From an uncultured Mucilaginibacter sp. (lineage in GTDB: Bacteria; Bacteroidota; Bacteroidia; Sphingobacteriales; Sphingobacteriaceae): 5,069 nt of DNA. The notes below the pieces were generated by a model, which saw only the letters and a program-made list of their open reading frames with translations, had not been told where the DNA came from and ran no database searches. The position numbers and the translations under genes were made by a program. Of the stretch, positions 1 through 5,069 are shown piece by piece (positions within the stretch are counted from its first letter, which is position 1; every line of letters begins with the position of its first letter). The stretch covers positions 1 to 5,069 of the forward strand of contig CAMLFI010000236.1 in NCBI GenBank assembly GCA_946479225.1. The letters run 5' to 3'.

Positions 1-54
1 GATAAACTGCCTGATAACTATATTTTATACTCCGGCTGGTTTAAGGAGCAGTAA
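1..54 (+). CDS. Possible C-terminal tail of a convergent gene (partial, unidentified)
   Basis: The plus strand is open from the window edge to a TAA at 52-54 and reads DKLPDNYILYSGWFKEQ. The composition is protein-like, with several aromatic residues. If real, this is the end of a gene that starts left of the window and runs convergently into the lipoprotein gene, overlapping its 3' end by 14 bases. The minus strand of bases 1-40 has no ATG, GTG or TTG that could start a next gene in the same direction, which fits a convergent arrangement. Seventeen open codons can easily occur by chance, and I do not recognise the family. It could equally be plain intergenic sequence. Confidence 0.35.
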   Translation, partial: DKLPDNYILYSGWFKEQ

Positions 55-1693
55 CCGGTTCGGCAGGGATCTGTATGTTCGCCGTATCCGACCAGTTTGG
101 CCTTACAGTATATATAGTTTTGTCTGCCCAAATGTTTTCAGACTGCGTTTTCCTGGCAATACTACCCGGGTCCCACTTGCCGTTTTTATTAGTGTCGTAA
201 GTAACCCTTATCTGATATTTTCCCGCCAATAGCATTTTGTACTCGATGGCGGAGTTACGACTTATGCGGTTCGTTCGGATAACATTTTTTTGATCTCCAT
301 TGAAAGTGAGCAACTCTACTACATAGCTTTTGCTTGTATCCGGCACAGCTATTCGCATGGTTTGCTCGCCATAGTTTTCAGGGTTATCTAAAGAAAATGT
401 TTTCTGCGTCTTTTTTATTTTATCGCCGAAGAAAGTTGTAATCGAGTTTTCATTAAAAACCAGGGTATACTTTGCCTTGGGCTTCCATCGATATTTAAAG
501 ATCAGTTTTTTGCGGGTTGCAGTATCGCGCTGCACCGTATAATTTACTTTGGCAGAATCCTCCATCAACGTTATTGAAGATTGGTCAAAGCTCTCTATAG
601 GCATGGTTGATGTAACCAAAAGATCGCTGCCGGGTTTTATAACGCCATTTTGGCTTACGTTGTAATACAAGGCAACGTTGCGTGTAAACGTTTCTCTGCG
701 ACCTTTAGTAAACCTCACGGTGTCAAACGCCATCCCATTTTCATAGGTGGCCAATTTAACAGAATCAAAGTCCATGTTTTTGGAGTATACATTGATGGTA
801 TCGCCGGTTTTGTTTATTTCTGCCAGCTTTTGTGTATCAAAGCCATCCGGAAATATAATTTTTACAGAGGGACGGGCAATTGGCCTGTTTGATATGAGCA
901 GCATGCTACCATCTCGGTCAAAGGCTTTCGTGCTGAAACGTATTTTGTCAGGCACCTCTTTAAACAATGTTAAATTTATCCCCGCGGTGTCTTTCTTTAA
1001 TTGAATAGGGTTAGCCTTAAAGGCAATTAACTCATTATCGTTATTGTAGATCTTATCAGCGGCCGTTTCTTTTAAAGCGTATATTTTATAGTTGTCGGCT
1101 TTTAAATTGCTGAATTTAAAATTGCCGGCGCTGTCCGTAGTAGTAAACAGGGTAGGTTTCTTTTTGCCAAACAAGGTAGAGTCTTGTTTCAGATTAAAGA
1201 GCAGTACCAACACCTCCTTTTCTTTTTGTTGTGTAACGGCATTGGTTACGGTGCCGCTTATCGTCATCGAATCTATAGATGGGCCGGTAGCAAAAACGTA
1301 GGCAAGGTTTTTTACTATATTGCCTTCGTTAACATCCATAATAGCTTTTCCAAAACTGATTACATAAGTTGTGTTTTTTTGGAGAGAGTCTTTTAATTCT
1401 ATAACAAGTTTTTTTTGTTTCTGGATGTATTCCGGGCTGCGCTCCTGCGCCGGCGATACGCTTATTTCCTGGTACTGATTATTAAGTTTAAAATATTCGT
1501 CGAATTCCAACTCGATTTTTTTCCCATTAAAATTTCTGGTTTGATCCGCCGGTGTCGCCTTCAATAATTTGGGAGCGACAAGGTCGCGCGGGCCACCCTG
1601 TGGCTTTTGCTGCACCGCACAACCCGACAAGGCCAGTAAAGCCAAAAACAGGGGCTTTAAATACCAGAAAAATGGCCGTTTTTTATTTAACAT
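41..1693 (-). CDS. Ig-like (Big_5/SbsA-type) domain lipoprotein of Bacteroidota, function unknown
   Basis: A complete 550-residue envelope lipoprotein. Residues 1-24 form a lipoprotein signal peptide: a basic start (KKR), a hydrophobic stretch LFLALLAL, and the lipobox LSGC with Cys25 as the predicted lipidated residue. After it comes VQQKPQGGPRD, the proline/glycine motif typical of a widespread Bacteroidota lipoprotein family, leading into a bacterial Ig-like domain at roughly 37-137 (from VAPKLLKATPAD to YVFATGP). Residues about 143-235 (from ISGTVTN, through TTTDSAGNFKFSNLKADNYKIYAL) look like a carboxypeptidase-regulatory/CnaB-like beta sandwich. The middle is probably further beta-rich domains. 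Near the C-terminus, DTNKNGKWD (500-508) resembles an acidic calcium-binding-type loop. The residues after Cys25 are not acidic, so a surface-export signal is not evident and a periplasm-facing anchor is inferred. The ATG at 1691-1693 is preceded by A-rich sequence without a Shine-Dalgarno motif, as is common in this phylum. The assignment is by pattern only and the molecular role is unknown. Confidence 0.9.
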   Translation of the reverse strand: MLNKKRPFFWYLKPLFLALLALSGCAVQQKPQGGPRDLVAPKLLKATPADQTRNFNGKKIELEFDEYFKLNNQYQEISVSPAQERSPEYIQKQKKLVIELKDSLQKNTTYVISFGKAIMDVNEGNIVKNLAYVFATGPSIDSMTISGTVTNAVTQQKEKEVLVLLFNLKQDSTLFGKKKPTLFTTTDSAGNFKFSNLKADNYKIYALKETAADKIYNNDNELIAFKANPIQLKKDTAGINLTLFKEVPDKIRFSTKAFDRDGSMLLISNRPIARPSVKIIFPDGFDTQKLAEINKTGDTINVYSKNMDFDSVKLATYENGMAFDTVRFTKGRRETFTRNVALYYNVSQNGVIKPGSDLLVTSTMPIESFDQSSITLMEDSAKVNYTVQRDTATRKKLIFKYRWKPKAKYTLVFNENSITTFFGDKIKKTQKTFSLDNPENYGEQTMRIAVPDTSKSYVVELLTFNGDQKNVIRTNRISRNSAIEYKMLLAGKYQIRVTYDTNKNGKWDPGSIARKTQSENIWADKTIYTVRPNWSDTANIQIPAEPVTAP

Positions 1694-1808
1694 TATTTTT
1701 AAGCGCTATAAACAACTTTTTTCTTTTTATGAAGGTTATCATTAAAAATTAAAAAAAGTGGCGTATAAATAAAATTTTATAACTAGCTAGTTTCCAATTA
1801 ATTAAGAA
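1694..1808. other. AT-rich spacer between mnmG and the lipoprotein gene
   Basis: This 115-base gap is very AT-rich (23 G/C bases, about 20%). It lies after the mnmG stop (TAG at 1811-1809) and before the lipoprotein start, so it must hold any mnmG terminator and any separate lipoprotein promoter. I looked for the Bacteroidota promoter pattern (TTG, then TAnnTTTG about 20 bases on) on the minus strand and found only weak partial matches, so no promoter is called. No open frame or RNA gene is evident. Its only clear structure is a pair of abutting palindromes, listed separately. Confidence 0.6.
1769..1792. repeat. Two abutting 12-base palindromes downstream of mnmG
   Basis: ATAAAATTTTAT (1769-1780) and AACTAGCTAGTT (1781-1792) are each perfect self-complementary 12-mers placed end to end, 17 bases past the mnmG stop. 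On the minus-strand transcript they are followed by a T-run (complement of 1751-1757). They could contribute to a weak terminator, but the stems are AT-rich and have almost no loop, so a classic intrinsic terminator is not supported. In sequence this AT-rich they may be partly chance. Confidence 0.35.
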
Positions 1809-3671
1809 CTACCGACTTATGTGTACCATCAAAACCGATATATCAGACGGTGAAACTCCCGAAATGCGCGACGCCTGACCCAAAGTGCGAGGTTTTATCC
1901 TCATCAGTTTTTCACGGGCCTCTTTTGATAGCGATACCAATTGATGATAATCAAACTCCGCGTTTATTTCCTTGTCCTCCATTTTTTTCATTTTGGAAAC
2001 GATCTCCAATTCCTTCTCAAAATAACTCTCGTATTTGATTTTTATTTCAGCCTGTTCAATTGTTTCTTTATCATATTTTGAAAGCAACGTTTTTAAATTG
2101 TCGTCAGCTTTCAGCAGATCGTTAATTGAAACCTGCGGACGGCTGATCAAGGCAAACAATTTTGCATTTTGTTGCAGTGGGCTTGTCCCTAATTCATCCA
2201 ACAGCGAGTTTACGCTTGAGGGTTCAATGGCCACCTTTTTTGTATATGCTACTATCTCGTCAGAGTTTTTAATTTTTTGATTTACCTTTTCAAGACGCTC
2301 GTCGCTTATCAAACCTAACTCATGACCGATTGGACTTAGGCGAATATCAGCGTTATCCTGCCTTAACAATAGGCGGTGCTCGGCCCTTGAGGTGAACATT
2401 CTATACGGCTCTTCTGTACCCTTGGTCACCAGGTCATCTATCAAAACACCTATGTATGATTCTGATCGCTTCATGATCAGCTCGTGTTTATCATATATTT
2501 TTTGATGCGCGTTTATGCCGGCAATGAAGCCCTGCGATGCCGCTTCTTCATAACCCGTTGTTCCGTTTATCTGCCCGGCAAAGTAAAGATTGCTAACCAG
2601 CTTGGTCTCTAAAGTAAGCCCCAATTGTGTAGGCGGAAAATAATCATATTCTATAGCATAGCCAGGGCGAAACATCTTAGCGCTCTCAAAACCCGGTATT
2701 TGCGTTAAGGCTTTGTATTGCACATCTTCAGGCAGCGAAGTAGAGAAACCATTAACATAGATCTCTACCGTATTTAAGCCCTCGGGTTCTACAAATATCT
2801 GGTGACGATCGCGCTCGGCGAAACGGTTTATTTTATCCTCAATAGATGGGCAGTAACGGGGGCCCAAGCCCTTAATCCTCCCCGTAAACATTGGAGATTT
2901 TTCAAAACCCTCCTTCAGCGTTTCGTGAACTTTGGTGTTTGTATAAGTAATCCAGCAGCAGCGCTGCTCTTTTATTTGCTCTACTTCGGTATAAGAAAAA
3001 CGACCACGCTCCTCGTCTCCCCACTGCTCCTCCATAACAGCGTAGTTTAAACTACGGCCGTCAATGCGTGGCGGGGTGCCTGTCTTCATGCGTCCGGAAT
3101 CGAAACCGAGCGAAACTAACTGCTCCGTTAAGCCGGTTGCTGCCTTCTCTCCGGTTCTGCCACCGCCAAATTTCTTTTCACCAATATGTATAACACCATT
3201 AAGGAATGTGCCGTTTGTAAGCACTACGGCGCGGCATTCTATTTCAACGCCAAGAGATGTTTTTACACCTATAACAGTATTGTTTTTTACTAAAACTTCG
3301 TTAACAGTGTCTTGCCAAAAGTCCACATTCGGGGTTCTTTCTAAGGCAAGGCGCCACTCTTCAGCAAAGCGCATTCTGTCACTTTGGGCGCGGGGGCTCC
3401 ACATAGCAGGGCCTTTAGACAGGTTCAGCATGCGAAACTGGAGCGAAGATTTGTCGGTGATAATACCGGAGTATCCACCCATGGCGTCAATTTCGCGCAC
3501 AATTTGCCCCTTGGCCACGCCACCCATAGCGGGATTGCAGCTCATTTGTGCAATAACACCCATATTCATGGTTATTAATAAAACCGATGAACCCAGGTTC
3601 GCGGCTGCAGCGGCTGCTTCACAGCCCGCATGCCCGGCACCAACAACTATTACGTCGTACTTTTTAAACAT
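1809..3671 (-). CDS. mnmG: tRNA uridine-5-carboxymethylaminomethyl modification enzyme MnmG (GidA)
   Basis: A complete 620-residue MnmG, close to the usual length of about 620-630. With MnmE it forms the complex that installs the carboxymethylaminomethyl group on the wobble uridine (U34) of certain tRNAs, using FAD, NADH, methylene-tetrahydrofolate and glycine. Visible signatures, in order: the FAD-binding GAGHAG loop at 11-16; [13 protein letters not shown] at 44-56 with Cys45; [11 protein letters not shown] at 194-204; CPSIEDKI at 274-281 with the conserved family Cys274; FVEPEGLNT at 293-301; [14 protein letters not shown] at 305-318; [17 protein letters not shown] at 366-382; and [16 protein letters not shown] at 427-442. 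The C-terminal helical domain that contacts MnmE and tRNA ends in [21 protein letters not shown], which shows the gene is not truncated. The ATG at 3669-3671 is fixed by the N-terminal motif and by a GGAGG ribosome binding site 5 bases upstream. The ABC-F gene ends 73 bases upstream on the same strand. No rsmG or parAB lies beside it, unlike many origin-linked gidA loci in other phyla. Confidence 0.98.
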   Translation of the reverse strand: MFKKYDVIVVGAGHAGCEAAAAAANLGSSVLLITMNMGVIAQMSCNPAMGGVAKGQIVREIDAMGGYSGIITDKSSLQFRMLNLSKGPAMWSPRAQSDRMRFAEEWRLALERTPNVDFWQDTVNEVLVKNNTVIGVKTSLGVEIECRAVVLTNGTFLNGVIHIGEKKFGGGRTGEKAATGLTEQLVSLGFDSGRMKTGTPPRIDGRSLNYAVMEEQWGDEERGRFSYTEVEQIKEQRCCWITYTNTKVHETLKEGFEKSPMFTGRIKGLGPRYCPSIEDKINRFAERDRHQIFVEPEGLNTVEIYVNGFSTSLPEDVQYKALTQIPGFESAKMFRPGYAIEYDYFPPTQLGLTLETKLVSNLYFAGQINGTTGYEEAASQGFIAGINAHQKIYDKHELIMKRSESYIGVLIDDLVTKGTEEPYRMFTSRAEHRLLLRQDNADIRLSPIGHELGLISDERLEKVNQKIKNSDEIVAYTKKVAIEPSSVNSLLDELGTSPLQQNAKLFALISRPQVSINDLLKADDNLKTLLSKYDKETIEQAEIKIKYESYFEKELEIVSKMKKMEDKEINAEFDYHQLVSLSKEAREKLMRIKPRTLGQASRISGVSPSDISVLMVHISR

Positions 3672-3676
3672 TTAAT

Positions 3677-3681
3677 CCTCC
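3677..3681 (-). promoter_or_regulatory. Shine-Dalgarno sequence of mnmG
   Basis: On the minus strand GGAGG is followed by a 5-base spacer (ATTAA) and the mnmG ATG. This is a strong, well-placed ribosome binding site. It stands out because most Bacteroidota genes, including the lipoprotein gene in this window, lack one. Only one base (3682) separates it from the neighbouring parS palindrome. Confidence 0.75.
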
Positions 3682-3682
3682 G

Positions 3683-3698
3683 TGTTCCACGTGGAACA
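3683..3698. promoter_or_regulatory. parS centromere site, copy 1 (mnmG-proximal)
   Basis: TGTTCCACGTGGAACA is a perfect 16-base palindrome centred on CACGTG. It matches the chromosomal parS pattern (Bacillus-type TGTTTCACGTGAAACA; Pseudomonas-type core GTTCCACGTGGAAC). In known systems ParB (Spo0J) binds parS, spreads on the flanking DNA with CTP and recruits ParA and SMC to segregate the origin region. The symmetry stops at the 16-mer: bases 3682 and 3699 do not pair. The site lies in the mnmG leader, 12 to 27 bases before its start codon. No ParB gene is in the window, so function is inferred from sequence. Confidence 0.88.
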
Positions 3699-3719
3699 TT
3701 AGTTTCTTTATCTGTTTGG

Positions 3720-3735
3720 TGTTCCACGTGGAACA
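3720..3735. promoter_or_regulatory. parS centromere site, copy 2 (ABC-F-proximal)
   Basis: A second exact copy of TGTTCCACGTGGAACA, 37 bases centre to centre from copy 1. Here the inverted symmetry extends three more bases on each side, giving a 22-base perfect palindrome at 3717-3738 that ends in TGG/CCA. It begins 9 bases past the end of the ABC-F gene. Two identical 16-mers in a 73-base spacer are not plausible by chance. A run of U does not follow it on either strand, so it is not a convincing intrinsic terminator, although a read-through transcript could fold here. Confidence 0.88.
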
Positions 3736-3744
3736 CCAGGTTAA

Positions 3745-5069
3745 TTATCCTTCGTTAAGCTCGGTTAGTGCAATCCACCGCAAGGTTTTATTGTCTAAAG
3801 CTTCGTTTAGCGCGGATATTTTAGCGTTAATTTCTAATATAGCAGCATTGTCAATGCCCGAATACAAACGCTCATTCAGCTGTTTTATTTCTGCTTCCAG
3901 CTGAGTAATGTCAATATTCAATGCATCCAGTTCCTTTTGTTCCTTAAAACTCAATTTGTTTTTTGGCTGAGCCGCGGGAGCGCTAACCGTTTTGGTGTCC
4001 TCTTTTTTGTTTTGCTGCTTTTCTTCTTCAAGATCTAAGCGGTAAGACGAGTAATTGCCGTTGTAAATTCTAACACGGCCCTTCTCCTCCATTATAAATA
4101 ACTGATCGGTGAGCTTGTCGAGCAAATACCTGTCGTGCGATACCAGCATTAAAACGCCGGTATAATTCGTCAAAAACTCTTCCAAAACATTTAAGGTATC
4201 AATGTCCAGATCGTTAGTGGGCTCATCCAGTATTAAAAAGTTCGGGTTTTTCATCAGGATGTGCATCAATTGCAGCCTCTTCTTCTCGCCACCGCTCAAC
4301 TTTGATATAAAGCCGTACTGTTTCGCCGGCGGAAAAAGAAACAGCGTAAGCAGTGCCGAGGCTGAAATGGTTTTACCATCCGCCATGGTTATAAACTCCG
4401 CTACGTTCTTTACTATATCAATAACGCGCTCATCCTCCTTAAATTGAATGCCCGATTGGTGAAAATAGCCCATAACGGTTGTCTCACCCTTTTCTATATA
4501 TCCACTATCTGGTTTAAGCGATCCTGTTATCGTATTAAGCAGTGTTGATTTTCCACTTCCGTTTTTACCGGCCAAGCCAATACGGTCGCCTTTTTTGAAG
4601 ACATAATTAAAATGATCGATATAGGTATTGCCGTTAAAGGCTTTACTAATATCGTGCAGCTCCATTATTTTATTGCCTTGTCTTGCGGTTTTAACGCTTA
4701 ATTCCACATTTACCTTTGGTCCGGCGTTTTTTGTTTTGGCATCAAGGTCATAAAAAGCCTCTATGCGGGCTTTTGATTTTGTTCCCCTGGCCTGTGGCTG
4801 TCTGCGCATCCATTCTAACTCTTTCTTCAATAAGTTGGAATTTTTTTGGAATGTAGCCTCGTCTGAAGCATCGCGTTCTGCCTTTCTTTCCAGATAATAG
4901 GCATAATTGCCATTGTAGGGAACAAACTTACCTTTATCTATCTCCAGGATCTCGTTACACACATTGTCAAGGAAATATCTATCGTGCGTAACCATCAATA
5001 TGGTTTTGTTGCCTTCGGTAAGCAATTTTTCCAGCCACTCTATGGTATCAATATCCAGGTGGTTGGTGG
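3745..5069 (-). CDS. ABC-F family ATPase, Uup-like, partial (N-terminus outside window)
   Basis: The last 440 residues of a soluble twin-ATPase ABC-F protein (family length usually about 620-640). The frame is open to the window edge. The first visible codons, TNHLDIDT from 5067, are the D-loop region after Walker B of ATPase domain 1, so the true start lies beyond 5069. Domain 1 ends with the switch motif VTHDRYFLD. An interdomain linker follows (about 4950-4695) with EWMRRQPQARGTKSKARI, typical of Uup-like members. Domain 2 has Walker A GKNGSGKS (4546-4569), signature LSGGE (4285-4299), Walker B FLILDEP (4219-4239) and SHDR (4129-4140). After a charged, Ala/Pro-containing spacer, the C-terminus (about 3748-3945, from FKEQKELDALN to LRWIALTELNEG) is a coiled-coil domain like the Uup DNA-binding C-terminal domain. 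There are no membrane segments. ABC-F proteins generally act on ribosomes, and E. coli Uup is also linked to branched DNA and transposon excision. The exact role here is inferred from the family. Confidence 0.93.
   Translation of the reverse strand, partial: TNHLDIDTIEWLEKLLTEGNKTILMVTHDRYFLDNVCNEILEIDKGKFVPYNGNYAYYLERKAERDASDEATFQKNSNLLKKELEWMRRQPQARGTKSKARIEAFYDLDAKTKNAGPKVNVELSVKTARQGNKIMELHDISKAFNGNTYIDHFNYVFKKGDRIGLAGKNGSGKSTLLNTITGSLKPDSGYIEKGETTVMGYFHQSGIQFKEDERVIDIVKNVAEFITMADGKTISASALLTLFLFPPAKQYGFISKLSGGEKKRLQLMHILMKNPNFLILDEPTNDLDIDTLNVLEEFLTNYTGVLMLVSHDRYLLDKLTDQLFIMEEKGRVRIYNGNYSSYRLDLEEEKQQNKKEDTKTVSAPAAQPKNKLSFKEQKELDALNIDITQLEAEIKQLNERLYSGIDNAAILEINAKISALNEALDNKTLRWIALTELNEG

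Noticed and set aside
1552..1752. A 66-codon plus-strand open frame across the lipoprotein start
   Set aside because: It is antisense to the signal peptide region and runs into the AT-rich spacer, with no domain and no ribosome binding site that I can see.
2920..2930. GTTTCGTGAAC resembling a degenerate parS
   Set aside because: It lacks the central CACGTG and is explained as codons of conserved MnmG sequence (residues around KVHETL).
3064..3675. A 203-codon plus-strand open frame opposite the start of mnmG
   Set aside because: It lies wholly antisense to strongly conserved MnmG sequence and its translation looks like a mirror of that gene (low-complexity Ala/Pro runs opposite the FAD-binding region). 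No recognisable domain is present.
3717..3738. The 22-base palindrome as an intrinsic terminator of the ABC-F gene
   Set aside because: No U-run follows the hairpin on the minus-strand transcript, and the 16-base core is repeated exactly next to the mnmG start, where a terminator would make no sense. parS explains both copies.
5023..5025. TTG as a start codon for the ABC-F gene
   Set aside because: The frame stays open upstream to the window edge and encodes the conserved TNHLDIDT D-loop region of ATPase domain 1. The TTG is an internal leucine and the true start is outside the window.

Overview
This window comes from a member of the Bacteroidota. A Sphingobacteriaceae-type host (Mucilaginibacter/Pedobacter-like) is my best guess from protein style and moderate GC, but no marker here settles the genus. 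The evidence is a lipoprotein of the Bacteroidota 'CxxxQxPxGGPxD' Ig-like family, AT-rich spacers and a start without a Shine-Dalgarno sequence on that lipoprotein gene. No mobile element, CRISPR array, tRNA or rRNA was seen.

Layout: three large genes lie head-to-tail on the minus strand, so they read from right to left. On the right (3745-5069) is an ABC-F ATPase of the Uup type, cut by the window edge inside its first ATPase domain. Next is a 73-base spacer (3672-3744), then a complete mnmG/gidA (1809-3671). A 115-base, about 20% GC spacer (1694-1808) follows, then a complete 550-residue lipoprotein gene (41-1693). At the far left, a 17-codon open tail on the plus strand (1-54) may be the end of a convergent gene that overlaps the lipoprotein gene by 14 bases.

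The most interesting feature is in the short spacer between the ABC-F gene and mnmG. It holds two identical copies of the perfect 16-base palindrome TGTTCCACGTGGAACA, 37 bases apart centre to centre. This matches the chromosomal centromere site parS, the loading site of the partition protein ParB. The pair suggests that the window lies near the replication origin and seeds the ParB-DNA segregation complex. One parS copy is a single base away from the strong GGAGG ribosome binding site of mnmG, so the centromere and the mnmG leader are physically merged.

The genes do not form an obvious single pathway. MnmG modifies the wobble uridine of tRNAs, ABC-F proteins of this type act on ribosomes and/or DNA intermediates, and the lipoprotein is an envelope protein of unknown role. 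Apart from the parS pair, the window is ordinary housekeeping sequence.
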